64,000 nucleotides of DNA from an uncultured Myxococcales bacterium (GCA_903895725.1 CAITUV010000003.1:1-64000), one strand, 5' to 3'; shown: positions 1 through 12,276, counted from the first letter of the stretch. Translations and numbers: made by a program. Notes: generated from the letters alone by a model not told the origin.

Positions 1-495
1 CAACCTGGGGGCGGCCGTGTGCGATGCCCAGCCGGGACAGCCGTCCAAGGAGCTGTGCGACGGCCTCGACAACAACTGCGACGGGAAGGTGGACGAGGAT
101 TTCCCGCTCGGCACCGCCTGCTCGCTCGGCATCGGAGCCTGCAAAGCGGACGGGAAGTACGTCTGCAACCTGGGGGCGGCCGTGTGCGATGCCCAGCCGG
201 GACAGCCGTCCAAGGAGCTGTGCGACGGCCTCGACAACAACTGCGACGGGAAGGTGGACGAGGACTTCCCGCTCGGCAACCCCTGCTCGCTCGGCGTCGG
301 GGCCTGCAAGTCGGACGGAAAGTACATCTGCGACAAGGGGGCGGCCGTATGCGATGCGAAGCCGGGACAGCCGGCGGACGAGCTGTGCGACGGCCTGGAC
401 AACGACTGCAATGAGCTGGTGGACGACATCGACGCCCTGGGCAAGGGGTGCGACAAGAGCGGCTATCCCGGGATCTGCGCTGCCGGCGTTTACAA
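1..495 (+). repeat. 165-bp tandem repeat (three copies in window)
   Basis: Copies begin at positions 1, 166 and 331. The first two are almost base-identical over the full 165 bp; the third is diverged. Each encodes one 55-residue MopE-type unit of the surrounding gene. The array probably continues upstream of the window. Confidence 0.9.
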
Positions 496-2389
496 GTGCG
501 AGGCGGGCGGCAAGGGGCTCTATTGCGAAGCCCTGGTGCTCCCGAATCAGCAGAAGGAGTCGTGTGCCAACCCGGGCCAGGACGACAACTGCGACGGTCT
601 GGCCGACAACATCGCGTCGCTCGGCCTGGACTGCACGGCCATTCAGGCCCAGGGCATCTGCCAGCAAGGCACGTACATGTGCCAGAACTTGCAGCTCGTC
701 TGCGTCCCGAACGTGCTGCCTGGTCAGGTCATGGAGCAGTGCAACAACAAGGACGACGACTGCGACGGCATGGTGGACGAGCTGAACGCCATCGGGTGCT
801 TCACCTACTACAAGGATGCAGACGCGGACGGGCACGGTGCTCCCGGCGATTCGCAGTGCATGTGTAATGAGTGGCCTCCGTACACGGCGACTGCCGGTGA
901 CGACTGCGAAGACCTGGATGCCGGGCTGGTCACAGCGTGCGACCTCGTCGGCGACGGAAGCGACGGTGAGCTGACCGTCGTCGGCCTGTACGAGATGAAT
1001 GTCACCATGACGGGCGGACGCCAGGTTGCGGACGGAGTCGCATGGATGGTGACCGCCCCCGTTGCGGGCAAGGACGTGACGCTCGAGAATGTCTCCGGAC
1101 TGGCCAAGGGTGATCTGGCGCTGCTCATCGACCTGCAAGGGCCGGGGGCAAGCGTAGGGAAGTGGGAAGTGGTGCGCATCAGCGCAGTGCAGGGCCTTTC
1201 GGTAACGCTCGAGATGGAGCCGGCGAATGCCTACGACACGGCGCAGGACATCGTCGTGCTCCAGCGGATTCCGCAGTACAAGAAGCTGACCCTGGGGGGA
1301 GAGATCAGGGCCACCCAGTTCGGCAAGTTCAAGGCGGGTACCGGCATGGGAAGTCGGGCAACGGGCATCGTGGCCATCAAGGTGCAGGGGATGCTCGACA
1401 TCCAGGCCGGGAGCAAGGTGTCTGCGGACACGGCAGGGTTCGTCGGCGGGCAGACCGGAGTCGCTCCGGAGGGCCCCAAAGGACTGTCGGCTCAGGGGGG
1501 ATCGACCGGTGGCACGGGTGTTTGGCACGGAGGCGGCCCGGGTGGTGGAGCAGCCGGTGCGATCAAGGGCGGCAACGGTGCTGCGAGCTGCTCGGACCCG
1601 GGCGGTGCCGGTGGTCTGGGCGGCGGCGGCGGCGGCGGCAAGACCTGGCATTGTGCGGGCGGTCCTCCTCCCACGGGTGGCGGGGGAGGCGGCGGCGGGG
1701 CCTCGTACGACGGCCTTCCCAACGAAACGCCGGCCGATTTCTCGCTCCTCTACCACGGAGGCGGGGCCTCGGCCGGTGCCGGTGGCGGCCAGAGCGGTGC
1801 CAACGCGGGCAGCGGCCAGACCACGGCCCCGGGGGGTTCTCCGGCGGCCGGCAGCCCGGGCTCGCCGGGAGGCGGCATCGTCCTGCTCTGGGCGCGCACG
1901 GTGCAGATACCCGGCACCGTCAGCTCGAACGCCGGGGCGGGCGGTACGGGAATCCAGGGCCAGAGCTGTGACGGGCCCGGCTCGGACGACGGCGGAGGCG
2001 GGGGGGGCGAAGGCGGCCAGGGCGGTGGCGGAGGAACGGTCCTGCTCCTCTGTGAGGCGCTGACCGCGGCCGTCGGCTCCATCCAGGTGAAGGCGGGCGC
2101 AGGCGGCAACGGCGGCAACGGCGGCAACGGCTGGGCTGGAGGCGGCGGCGCTCCCGGCACCGGTGCCACGTCCGGCGGAGCCCCCACGTCGGGCAGCAAC
2201 GGCACCTACTCCGGCGACGGAGGTGCCCCCGGCGGCGGCGGCGCAGGAGGCCCTTCTGGCGACCTCGGCGCAATCCGCATCGTCGCGGCCAAGATCAATG
2301 GGGCCTCGGTGCCCTCCGCATCGGCCGACCAGGCTGCTGCCCAGGTCTGCGGAGCAGCCCCCGACAGCCTCGGCTCATGGATGCCGTAA
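2..2389 (+). CDS. MopE-repeat, glycine-rich surface protein (5' truncated by window edge)
   Basis: The reading frame is open to the left edge, so the true start lies outside; 795 codons are visible. The first ~170 residues are three 55-residue repeats carrying the MopE-type putative metal-binding motif CDGLDNNCDGKVDEDFPLG. Three more divergent Cys/Asp units follow, then an acidic YYKDADADGHG segment of the kind that binds calcium. From about residue 300 a beta-rich stretch leads into ~350 residues of extreme glycine richness (runs such as GGLGGGGGGG), ending in a short Ala-rich tail. The architecture (Cys repeats followed by a Gly-rich passenger) matches the lipoprotein at 56140-59721. It is probably an exported surface or adhesin-like protein; any metal binding is inferred from the motif family. 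The stop overlaps the extended frame of the next gene, so the two may be cotranscribed. Confidence 0.8.
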   Translation, partial: NLGAAVCDAQPGQPSKELCDGLDNNCDGKVDEDFPLGTACSLGIGACKADGKYVCNLGAAVCDAQPGQPSKELCDGLDNNCDGKVDEDFPLGNPCSLGVGACKSDGKYICDKGAAVCDAKPGQPADELCDGLDNDCNELVDDIDALGKGCDKSGYPGICAAGVYKCEAGGKGLYCEALVLPNQQKESCANPGQDDNCDGLADNIASLGLDCTAIQAQGICQQGTYMCQNLQLVCVPNVLPGQVMEQCNNKDDDCDGMVDELNAIGCFTYYKDADADGHGAPGDSQCMCNEWPPYTATAGDDCEDLDAGLVTACDLVGDGSDGELTVVGLYEMNVTMTGGRQVADGVAWMVTAPVAGKDVTLENVSGLAKGDLALLIDLQGPGASVGKWEVVRISAVQGLSVTLEMEPANAYDTAQDIVVLQRIPQYKKLTLGGEIRATQFGKFKAGTGMGSRATGIVAIKVQGMLDIQAGSKVSADTAGFVGGQTGVAPEGPKGLSAQGGSTGGTGVWHGGGPGGGAAGAIKGGNGAASCSDPGGAGGLGGGGGGGKTWHCAGGPPPTGGGGGGGGASYDGLPNETPADFSLLYHGGGASAGAGGGQSGANAGSGQTTAPGGSPAAGSPGSPGGGIVLLWARTVQIPGTVSSNAGAGGTGIQGQSCDGPGSDDGGGGGGEGGQGGGGGTVLLLCEALTAAVGSIQVKAGAGGNGGNGGNGWAGGGGAPGTGATSGGAPTSGSNGTYSGDGGAPGGGGAGGPSGDLGAIRIVAAKINGASVPSASADQAAAQVCGAAPDSLGSWMP

Positions 2390-2400
2390 GGAATGTCACC

Positions 2401-3849
2401 ATGACCGTTCGACGCTCCATCCTCCTGCTCCTGCTGGCCCTGCTCGGTGCGCTTGCGGTTCGGCTCGCATTGACCAGCCCCCTCGGCCACGACGACGTCG
2501 AGCATCTCCACACGGCCTGGCTGATTTCCCAGGGCCATCGGCCCTTCCTCGATTTCTTCCAGAAGCAGAGCCCGCTGTTCTGGATGCTCCTCCAGCCGGC
2601 AACGTTCCTGGGAGGAAACGACCTGCTCGCCTTTGCCCTCCTGGGGAGGTTGACCATGCTCCTCGGCCTCCTGGCGACAGTGCTCGGAGTCCTGGCCCTC
2701 GGCCGTCTCGTGGCCCGCTCCAGCGCGTCCGCATGGGCCGCACCACTCCTGCTGCTCGCCTCCCCTACCCTCCTGTACAACCTGGTGGCCATCCGGCCCG
2801 ACGGCCTCATGGCAGCGGCCTTGGTATGGGCGGTGGTGCTGCTTGCCCGCAAGAGCTCCGCTGCCCTCCTCGGTGCCGGATTCCTCCTGGGGCTGGCGTC
2901 TACGCTCCTGTTGAAGGCGGTTCCGTCCGCCATTCTGATGACGCTCTGCGCCTCCCTGGTTGCAGCCCAGGCTGCTCCCACCGGGGACGGCTCCTCGGGC
3001 AATCGGCCGGACGCACGCCGTGGCCTGCCGGCGGCATGGAAGACACTCGGGCTCCTGGCAGCAGGCGGCCTGCTGGCCGTGGCTCCCTTCCTGCTCTGGC
3101 TCCACCTGGCGGGCCTGCTCGAAGGGTTCTGGTTCACCAACGTGACGTTCAACGGGTGGCTGTATGCCAGCCCGCTGGCCGAGGATGTCCCGCGTTCTTC
3201 GCGCCTCGCCACCATCCTCCTGGCCATGCTCCGCAACGAACCCTGGCTCCCGCTGGTGACCGTGTCCTCCTTCCTGCTTCTCCGGTCCTTCGTGAAGAGG
3301 CCCCGCACCGGCGACCGCCGCTTCATCTCGCTGCGCGGCGGAGCGACCGGACGCACCCTGTTCCTGCTCCTCGTGCTGTCGGCCACGAACCTGCTCCTGC
3401 TCGTCCCCAACCACCTGCCGTTCTACAGCTACTTCCTGCTCCCTCTCCTGTCCGGCGTGGCCCTCTCACCGGCCTTGCTCGAACGCCTGCTCGACCGCTT
3501 CGAGCACCATCGGCTCGAATGGCGCACGCCTGGGACCGTTCGAGGGCTGGCGATTCCGGCCCTCCTGACCGTCCTTCTCGCCGGTACGATTGCCGGCTTC
3601 GGGCTGGCCGGCTACCAGCGCTTTGCCTCGTCCGAAGGGCAGATCCGCAAGCTTGCCGACCTCCCGCGGGATCGAGATGCCTACGACCTCCCCGACCACC
3701 CCGTGTTCCTGGTCGACCGGCATTACGTCTGGGACAACGTGGACCGCTACCTCGACACGCTCCGCCGGATGGATCGCTCCGGGGCCCTGCCCGACTGGGT
3801 GCGGGAGCGCTGCGTTGACCAGCTGCATCCTGTACCGCCGGGGCGTTGA
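2401..3849 (+). CDS. GT39/ArnT-like membrane glycosyltransferase
   Basis: 482-residue polytopic membrane protein. An N-terminal membrane segment is followed by the acidic first-loop signature HDDVEH (D31, D32, E34), as in PMT/ArnT-type (GT-C, family 39) enzymes that transfer sugars from polyprenyl-phosphate donors. About ten hydrophobic segments follow, and an extracytoplasmic C-terminal tail carries the motif VDRHYVWDNVDRY. I chose the ATG at 2401 because AAGGA lies 8 nt upstream and the hydrophobic leader starts there; an in-frame ATG at 2377 would overlap the previous gene. The acceptor could be a surface glycan, lipid or the adjacent secreted protein; none can be read from sequence. Confidence 0.75.
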   Translation: MTVRRSILLLLLALLGALAVRLALTSPLGHDDVEHLHTAWLISQGHRPFLDFFQKQSPLFWMLLQPATFLGGNDLLAFALLGRLTMLLGLLATVLGVLALGRLVARSSASAWAAPLLLLASPTLLYNLVAIRPDGLMAAALVWAVVLLARKSSAALLGAGFLLGLASTLLLKAVPSAILMTLCASLVAAQAAPTGDGSSGNRPDARRGLPAAWKTLGLLAAGGLLAVAPFLLWLHLAGLLEGFWFTNVTFNGWLYASPLAEDVPRSSRLATILLAMLRNEPWLPLVTVSSFLLLRSFVKRPRTGDRRFISLRGGATGRTLFLLLVLSATNLLLLVPNHLPFYSYFLLPLLSGVALSPALLERLLDRFEHHRLEWRTPGTVRGLAIPALLTVLLAGTIAGFGLAGYQRFASSEGQIRKLADLPRDRDAYDLPDHPVFLVDRHYVWDNVDRYLDTLRRMDRSGALPDWVRERCVDQLHPVPPGR

Positions 3850-3873
3850 CTGGGATGGGGGTGGGCCCCTCCC

Positions 3874-3944
3874 GCGTGGTCGGGGCTGCGAGCGTGGTCG
3901 GGGCTGCGAGCGTGGTCGGGGCTGCGAGCGTGGTCGGGGCTGGG
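3874..3944 (+). repeat. 18-bp tandem repeat, ~4 copies, expanded from a dispersed element
   Basis: The unit GCGTGGTCGGGGCTGCGA occurs at 3874, 3892 and 3910, with a nearly full fourth copy at 3928. Flanks (GGCCCCTCCC before, GGGGGGCAGC after) match the single-copy element at 6841-6876, so this is an expanded version of the same intergenic sequence. Confidence 0.9.
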
Positions 3945-3958
3945 GGGCAGCAATTCTC

Positions 3959-3987
3959 TTGACTGCCGCGCTCGTGCGCGGTTGAAT
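3959..3987 (+). promoter_or_regulatory. sigma70-type promoter for the 4013 gene
   Basis: TTGACT-N17-TTGAAT. The expected start near 3994 gives a short leader before the ATG at 4013. Confidence 0.5.
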
Positions 3988-4012
3988 TGGCGGAACAACG
4001 GGGGCCTGTGAA

Positions 4013-5587
4013 ATGCGACCTATCGTGCGCACCATCGTTCTGGCCGTGGTTCTCGCCTGCCCGGGTCCGGCCTGGGCCGAATACTCCACTGAAGTCCGGC
4101 CGCACATGGACAGCGGTTCCGCCTGGAATCCCTGGATGGGAAGCTATCGGTTCGTGTTCCACCAGCTCTCCGACTTCGCTCTCGATGCCGACGGAACCGG
4201 CAACCCCATCTCGACCTGGGCCGAGCAGCGCCTTCGCATCGCCCCCGCATTCACCTGGGGCGGATTCCACTTGAAGGCATCGGTCGACGTGTTCAATGGG
4301 CAGGTGTTCGGCGACCACGAAGACCTCGCTGCCGACTATCTTCGCTTCGACCGCCGTGACGAGAACTACGGACTGGACATTTCCCGTGTCCTCGTGCGCG
4401 AGGCCTTCATGCAGTGGCGGGCCCCGTTCGGGCTCATTCGGGCCGGGCAGATGGCGAGCCAGTATGGCCTTGGCATGATCTCGAACTCGGGCGAGGACGA
4501 CCAAAAGCGCTTCGGAGTCCGCCGCTACGGCGACATCGTGGACCGCGTCCTCTTTGCGACCACTCCCTTCCTCCCCCTGACGGGCAAGGGCACCTGGGGA
4601 GACTATCTCACCGTGTTTGCTGCCGGCGACCTCGTCTTCCGGGACGAGAACGCCGAGCTCCTCCAAAACGACCAGGGCTGGATGGTCAACGGCGGCATTC
4701 TCTTCAACCATCCCGAGTTCAACAACGGCGTGATCTTCACCTGGAGGACCCAGGAGGATCGGGACGGCGACGACCTCACCGCCTACGTGGTCAACGTGAA
4801 CGGCAAGAACCGGTTCAAGCTCACCCCGGAAGAGGACGGCGACGAGGGCATGGCGCTCAGGTTCGACTATGAGTTCGCCTCCCTCTGGGGCCACACGACC
4901 CGCTACCAGCAGGTCGGGACCGAGGGCGGGCTCGACCTCCAGGCGTTCGGCGCGGTCGGCCGGGCCGCATTCGAGCAGCCGGATTGGGGACTGGACGTGG
5001 TCGTCGAGCTCGGTTACGCCTCGGGGGACAGCAATCCCTACGACGAAACCTCCACGGCCTTCAACTTCGACCCGGACTACAAGGTCGGCCTCATCTTCTT
5101 CGACGAGATGCTTCCGCTGATTTCCGCCCGGGCCGTCGAGATCCTGGCCGACCCCGATCATGTGGCCGAGCCGGCCAAGGGGATCGACCTCGTCGCCTCA
5201 CAGGGCCGCGTCACCAACTCGCTCTACTACTTCCCCCAGGTCCGCTACTTCCCTGATTTCGGTGTTCCCCTGCTCAAGGGAATGGGGGCCATGCTCGGGG
5301 CCCTGGTGCTCACCACCCCCGCCTACTACTCGCACCCCTACTACACGTTTGCCCACGGCGGTGACGCGTACAACCATTTCAACGCCCCCACCGACAGCCG
5401 CTACCTGGGCACGGAGCTTCTCGCCGGCCTCCAGCTCCCGTTCAACCCGTGGGGCGACCACATCCGCATCACGCTTCGTGGGGAAGGGGCCTACTTCCTC
5501 CCCGGCGCAGCTCTCGAGGATGCCTCCGGCAACCTCCCCGACCCGGTCTGGAAAGCCGTTGCAACCGCAGGGCTGGAGTGGAAGTAA
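4013..5587 (+). CDS. outer-membrane beta-barrel protein, hypothetical
   Basis: 524 residues with a clear signal peptide (basic MRPIVR, hydrophobic core, AWA cleavage before EYSTE). The mature protein is a series of amphipathic strands rich in Tyr, Phe and Trp, with alternating hydrophobic residues and acidic loops such as EEDGDEG. It ends in a Trp-containing strand (GLEWK). This is the layout of porin or alginate-export-like outer-membrane barrels, but I recognise no specific family signature, so substrate and role are unknown. Its stop lies only 3 nt from the stop of the convergent argH. Confidence 0.7.
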   Translation: MRPIVRTIVLAVVLACPGPAWAEYSTEVRPHMDSGSAWNPWMGSYRFVFHQLSDFALDADGTGNPISTWAEQRLRIAPAFTWGGFHLKASVDVFNGQVFGDHEDLAADYLRFDRRDENYGLDISRVLVREAFMQWRAPFGLIRAGQMASQYGLGMISNSGEDDQKRFGVRRYGDIVDRVLFATTPFLPLTGKGTWGDYLTVFAAGDLVFRDENAELLQNDQGWMVNGGILFNHPEFNNGVIFTWRTQEDRDGDDLTAYVVNVNGKNRFKLTPEEDGDEGMALRFDYEFASLWGHTTRYQQVGTEGGLDLQAFGAVGRAAFEQPDWGLDVVVELGYASGDSNPYDETSTAFNFDPDYKVGLIFFDEMLPLISARAVEILADPDHVAEPAKGIDLVASQGRVTNSLYYFPQVRYFPDFGVPLLKGMGAMLGALVLTTPAYYSHPYYTFAHGGDAYNHFNAPTDSRYLGTELLAGLQLPFNPWGDHIRITLRGEGAYFLPGAALEDASGNLPDPVWKAVATAGLEWK

Positions 5588-5590
5588 GGC

Positions 5591-6766
5591 TCAGAACTTC
5601 TTCTTCACCTGCAGATACGCATCCCGGAACGGCACCCCCTGGGCGACGAGTCTGTAAGCCTCTTCGGTGGCGAAAAGCTCTGAGCTCATGGCGGCCTTGC
5701 AGCGCTGCCTGTCCACTTCGAGCCCTTCGAACACGAGCCTGGCAGCGAACACACACCTGGCCGCCACGCTCAGCCCGCGCAGGAACGGCTCCTTCGTGAG
5801 CTGCATGTCCCGGTGGTATCCGTGGATGAGATTGGCTCCGATGGAGAGCATGCGCTGCTCCAGCGAGAGCAGCTCGTGGAATCGAGCCCGCAGCAGCTCG
5901 AGCACATCCGGGTTCTTCTTCTGCGGCATGATGGAGCTGCCGGTGCACAGATTCTCGGGAAGCCGGAAGAACCCGAACTCCGGCATGGAGAACAGGATCA
6001 GGTCCGATGCGGCCCGATTCAGGTCGTAGAGGATCTGCACAAGGCCGTGCAGCACGAACGCCTCGAACTTGCCCCGGCTGTGCTGGCAGTAGATGGGGTT
6101 CTCCTGGACCTTCGCGAAACCGAGCTCCCGCTCCGTCATCTCCCGGTCGAGCGGCAGGGGCACGCCGTAGCCCGCTCCGGACCCGAGCGGGTTCTGGTCG
6201 AGCAGCTTGTGCGCTGCCTTGACCAGCTCGAGGTCGTCGGTCAAAGCATCGGCAATCGCACCGGCCCACATCCCGACCGACGACGGCATGGCCTTGCGCG
6301 TGTGGGTGAAGCCGGGCATGGCGACGGAGCGGTGCTTGCGGGCAAAACGCCGCACCGCTGCCCGGAGATCCTTGACCTCTGTCTGGAGGTGACCCAGCCG
6401 ATGCCGGGCAAAGAGCCGCAGCGCCACCAGCACCTGGTCGTTTCGGGACCGCCCGGTGTGGATCTTCTTGCCGATGTCGCCGAGGCGCTCGGTCAGCCGT
6501 TCCTCGATGGCGGTATGGCAGTCTTCCTGGTCTCTCCGAATCGAGAACTGCCCCTGCTGCCAGAGCGAGATCATCTCCTCGAGCTCGGCCACCAGCTTCC
6601 TTGCCTCGTCCTGTTCGAGGAGCCCGACGCGTGCCAGCATCCTGGCGTGCGCCTGCGAGGCCATGCAGTCGAACGGAATCAGCTCATGGTCGAGCACCCG
6701 ATCATCACCCGCTGTGAAGTCCTCGATGCGCAAGTCCACCTTGACGTCGTCACCCCAGAGTCTCAT
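5591..6766 (-). CDS. argH: argininosuccinate lyase
   Basis: Cleaves argininosuccinate to arginine and fumarate, the last step of arginine synthesis. The fumarase/aspartase-superfamily signature GSSIMPQKKN is at residues ~276-285; the conserved HTGRSRNDQ (~103-111) and MPGFTHTRKA motifs are present. I chose the ATG at 6766, which has GGAGGT 7 nt upstream; an upstream GTG in the same frame has no ribosome site. At 391 residues it is shorter than the ~457 of the E. coli enzyme, mostly at the C-terminus, which ends in QVKKKF. It lies 127 nt downstream of argG in the same direction, so the two form an operon. Confidence 0.95.
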   Translation of the reverse strand: MRLWGDDVKVDLRIEDFTAGDDRVLDHELIPFDCMASQAHARMLARVGLLEQDEARKLVAELEEMISLWQQGQFSIRRDQEDCHTAIEERLTERLGDIGKKIHTGRSRNDQVLVALRLFARHRLGHLQTEVKDLRAAVRRFARKHRSVAMPGFTHTRKAMPSSVGMWAGAIADALTDDLELVKAAHKLLDQNPLGSGAGYGVPLPLDREMTERELGFAKVQENPIYCQHSRGKFEAFVLHGLVQILYDLNRAASDLILFSMPEFGFFRLPENLCTGSSIMPQKKNPDVLELLRARFHELLSLEQRMLSIGANLIHGYHRDMQLTKEPFLRGLSVAARCVFAARLVFEGLEVDRQRCKAAMSSELFATEEAYRLVAQGVPFRDAYLQVKKKF

Positions 6767-6840
6767 TTCTGCGACCTCCACTGGACGGAAATGCTACACG
6801 GAACCACGCTGCGCTCCAAGAGCAGCGGCACAGAGAGGCG

Positions 6841-6876
6841 GCCCCTCCCGCGTGGTCGGGGTTTGGGGGGGGCAGC
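6841..6876 (+). repeat. single copy of the dispersed CCCCTCCCGCGTGGTCGGGG element
   Basis: Lies in the argG-argH gap. It shares flanks and core with the expanded array at 3865-3950 but has only one core unit, followed by a G-run and GGCAGC. Function unknown. Confidence 0.7.
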
Positions 6877-6893
6877 CTGCCTCGGACTCCCGC

Positions 6894-8150
6894 TCAGTTG
6901 CGGAGCTTGCGCCAATCGTAGGGCTGCTTCTTGCGGAGCACAAGGGCGTGGGCCTTGAGCCGGATGGAGTGGATACGGATGAAGCCCTTGCTGTCCATCT
7001 GGTCGAAGCCGCCTTCGATTTCCATGCTCGACAGGTCGCGGTCGTAGAGCGACGTGGGAGAGCTTCTCCCGATGGTCAACACGTTGCCCTTGTACAGGGC
7101 GAGCTTGACCGTGCCGTCGATGGCCTCCTGGCTCTTGTTGAACGCGGCCATGAGGAAGTCCATTTCCGGGGAGAACCACATTCCGTTGTAGATCAGCTCA
7201 GCGAACTTCGGCGTGAGCATGTCCCGGATGTGCATGACCTCCTTGTCCATGGCGATGCCCTCGATGTCGCGGTGGGCCTGCCAGAGGATGGTGGCACCGG
7301 GGCTTTCATAGACGCCTCTCGACTTGATGCCGATGAAGCGGTTCTCGACCATGTCGAGCCGGCCGATTCCGTTCTCGGCCCCGACCTTGTTCAGGTACTG
7401 GAACATGGCCAGAGCCCCCTCGACCTCGGTGCCGTCGTCCAGGTTCACCACCTTGGCCGGGTCGCCGTCACGGAACGTGATCTCGAGGGTCGTTTCCTTG
7501 TCCGGAGCGGCCTGGGGAGAGGTCGTCTTGCTGTACACGTGCTCCGGTGCCCGGAACTCCGGCTCCTCGAGAATGCCCGCCTCGTGGCTGATGTGGATGA
7601 GGTTGTCATCCTCGCTGTACGGCTTCTTGAGCGAGGCTTTGATCGGGATGCCATGCTTTTCGGCATACGCGATCATGTCGCTGCGCCCCTTGAACTGGGC
7701 GAGGTACTCCGGGTCCTTCCACGGCGAGATCACCTTCAATTGAGGTCCCAGTGCCGCGTAGGTGAACTCGAACCGGACCTGGTCGTTCCCCTTGCCGGTG
7801 GCCCCGTGCGAGACATAGGTGGCCCCTTCCGCCTCGGCAATCTCGACGTGGCGCTTGGCAATCAGCGGCCTGGCCAGCGCAGTGCCGAGCAGGTAGCGCC
7901 CTTCGTAGATTGCGTTTCCGCGCATGGCCGGCAGGACGTAGCCGGTGACGAGCTCTTCCTTGAGATCCTCGACGTAGACCTTCGATGCTCCGGTGGCCAG
8001 TGCCTTGGCCCGGACCGCCTCGAAGTCGTCTTCCTGGCCGACATCGGCCACATAGGCAATCACGTCCAGCCCCTTTTCCTGGAGCCACTTGAGAATGACG
8101 GACGTGTCCAACCCGCCGCTGTATGCCAGGACTACCTTCTCCTTCGCCAT
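6894..8150 (-). CDS. argG: argininosuccinate synthase
   Basis: ATP-dependent ligation of citrulline and aspartate to argininosuccinate. The N-type ATP-pyrophosphatase P-loop AYSGGLDTS lies at residues 8-16. The conserved [15 protein letters not shown] and [15 protein letters not shown] segments are also present. It is 418 residues, near the usual ~400-445. The start at 8150 (MAKEKVVL) has GGAGGT just upstream; the frame could extend 13 codons further, but that extension has no ribosome site and overlaps the leader hairpin. First gene of an argG-argH operon. Confidence 0.97.
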   Translation of the reverse strand: MAKEKVVLAYSGGLDTSVILKWLQEKGLDVIAYVADVGQEDDFEAVRAKALATGASKVYVEDLKEELVTGYVLPAMRGNAIYEGRYLLGTALARPLIAKRHVEIAEAEGATYVSHGATGKGNDQVRFEFTYAALGPQLKVISPWKDPEYLAQFKGRSDMIAYAEKHGIPIKASLKKPYSEDDNLIHISHEAGILEEPEFRAPEHVYSKTTSPQAAPDKETTLEITFRDGDPAKVVNLDDGTEVEGALAMFQYLNKVGAENGIGRLDMVENRFIGIKSRGVYESPGATILWQAHRDIEGIAMDKEVMHIRDMLTPKFAELIYNGMWFSPEMDFLMAAFNKSQEAIDGTVKLALYKGNVLTIGRSSPTSLYDRDLSSMEIEGGFDQMDSKGFIRIHSIRLKAHALVLRKKQPYDWRKLRN

Positions 8151-8168
8151 CTCGACCTCCTCTGTGCG

Positions 8169-8183
8169 GGCCGGTTTCCGGCC
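8169..8183 (-). promoter_or_regulatory. perfect hairpin in the argG leader
   Basis: A 6-bp GC stem (GGCCGG/CCGGCC) with a 3-nt loop lies between the promoter and the argG ribosome site, about 18 nt upstream of the ATG. It lacks a U-tract, so it is not a classical terminator. It could affect translation or mRNA stability. Confidence 0.5.
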
Positions 8184-8204
8184 ACGCATCGTTATGCGGC
8201 GGAA

Positions 8205-8233
8205 TGCATAGCAATTCCAAAGGCAGTTGTCAA
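8205..8233 (-). promoter_or_regulatory. argGH promoter
   Basis: TTGACA-N17-TATGCA on the minus strand, near-consensus for sigma70. The predicted transcription start is near 8198. No clear ARG-box palindrome was seen around it. Confidence 0.7.
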
Positions 8234-8280
8234 CCCAAATCGATGTGGAGGGGCATTTCGGCCAGCCGTCCCGTGGTCCG

Positions 8281-9339
8281 CTACTTGTCTTCCCAGTCCC
8301 AGAAGAAGTCCTTGTTGGTCAGCTCGGGCTCGGGCTCGGTTGTCGGCGCAGCCGCCCCAATATCCGCATCGCGGATGAGGCGAACCATTTCCTCGAGGTC
8401 CGAGACCTCCTCGTTCCAGTAGGTCTCGGTCCCGAAATGCGGCCAGGTGAGAGGGAACGCCGGGTCGTGCCAGCGCCTGGCGATCCAGGCGGTGTAGTGG
8501 ATGCGTCGCAGCGCTCGCAGCGGCTCGATGAGTCGCAACGTGGAGCGGTCGAAGGCCCGGAACTGCTCGTACCCTTCGATGAGCGATTCCATTAGCTGTC
8601 GGGTGTAAGCGTCTCGGCCCTGGAGCAGGAGCCAGAAGTCCTGCACGACCGGTCCGACGACGTGGTCGTCGAAGTCGAGCACGTGGAGCACTCCGTCCCT
8701 CAGCAGGAGGTTGCCCGCGTGAAAATCCCCATGGATGCGCTGCACCGGGACTCCCTGGAGGCAGTGATCCGCCAGGGTGGCGAGCGTATTGGCCGCATCG
8801 AGATACCGGGCCTCGATGTGGCGGGGGATGGTGCCCCGCTCGGCCAGCCACTTGAGGTTGCCCCGCACGTAGGTGTTGGAATCCAGCCGCAATCGATGAT
8901 TGGACGTGCCGGCCGCCCCCACGGCATGGAGCCGTCCCAGCAGCATGCCGATGCGTTCCGCCAGGTCGTGGTCGATGTCCTGCGGGGCTCGGCCGCCGAA
9001 CCGATCATAGAGGCAGTAGAAGATCCCCTCCCTTACCCGGAGCGTCGACCCGTCGGGAAAGCGTCGCAGGCGGCAGATGGGGACTTCGGCATCCTCGAGG
9101 TCGTTCATGAAGCGATGCTCTTCGAGGATCTGCTCCCGGCTCCAGCGTTGAGGGCGGTAGAACTTGGCCACGACGTGCGTTTCGTCTTCGAGCTGGATGT
9201 CGTAGACCCGGTTCTCGTAGGAGTTGAGCGGCAGGCACACGGGATTGCAGTGCAGGCCGGCCTCCTCGACTGCGGCGAGCACGGCATCGGGCGACAGTGA
9301 TAGAAACAGGTCGGTTGCCTTGTTTGCGGGGTCGCTCAT
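8281..9339 (-). CDS. srkA: SrkA/YihE-type stress-response serine/threonine kinase
   Basis: 352-residue protein of the RdoA/YihE aminoglycoside-phosphotransferase-like kinase group. The catalytic loop [11 protein letters not shown] is at ~residue 200 and the metal-binding DFDDHVVGP at ~222. The N-terminal [14 protein letters not shown] and VAKFYRP segments match the nucleotide-binding lobe with its Lys. In E. coli this kinase counters stress-induced death; the substrate here is unknown. The ATG at 9339 has GAGGAG upstream. The frame stays open far beyond this start (to 11358), but that extension is antisense shadow of the Asp-rich gene at 9541. Confidence 0.9.
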   Translation of the reverse strand: MSDPANKATDLFLSLSPDAVLAAVEEAGLHCNPVCLPLNSYENRVYDIQLEDETHVVAKFYRPQRWSREQILEEHRFMNDLEDAEVPICRLRRFPDGSTLRVREGIFYCLYDRFGGRAPQDIDHDLAERIGMLLGRLHAVGAAGTSNHRLRLDSNTYVRGNLKWLAERGTIPRHIEARYLDAANTLATLADHCLQGVPVQRIHGDFHAGNLLLRDGVLHVLDFDDHVVGPVVQDFWLLLQGRDAYTRQLMESLIEGYEQFRAFDRSTLRLIEPLRALRRIHYTAWIARRWHDPAFPLTWPHFGTETYWNEEVSDLEEMVRLIRDADIGAAAPTTEPEPELTNKDFFWDWEDK

Positions 9340-9462
9340 CCGTGTCTCCTCGCATCCGGCCGGCAGCCGCACTCCTTCGCCCGCTCCGTCCGATGCCGAG
9401 GCCCATGATGCACCAGGAGCTTTTCGAAAGGTAGGACTGATTTGCGGGCGGACGGGATCCGG

Positions 9463-9492
9463 TTGCTGCTTCGGGCCCTGGGGTGGTATCCT
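9463..9492 (+). promoter_or_regulatory. promoter for the 9541 lipoprotein
   Basis: TTGCTG-N18-TATCCT, with the predicted start near 9500. It is the one listed promoter with an 18-bp spacer. Confidence 0.45.
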
Positions 9493-9540
9493 GCAGGCCG
9501 CAGTTCGATGCGACAAAACACGCGGAATGCGGAGAAGGTC

Positions 9541-12204
<2,664 letters not shown>

Positions 12205-12247
12205 GAAGCCCCTGCCGTCGGTGTCGGTCCCGGCTTCGCATCTGCCG

Positions 12248-12276
12248 TTGCATCCGCCCCCCTACCCGCCTATACT
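12248..12276 (+). promoter_or_regulatory. ssrA promoter
   Basis: TTGCAT-N17-TATACT. Transcription from ~12283 would give a short leader, removed at 12300/12301 by RNase P. Confidence 0.7.

Noticed and set aside
3874..3944. CRISPR-like array
   Set aside because: The repeats are contiguous 18-bp units with no spacers and no cas genes nearby.
3323..5161. 612-codon minus-strand ORF
   Set aside because: Antisense shadow of the barrel and glycosyltransferase genes; no domain or ribosome site.
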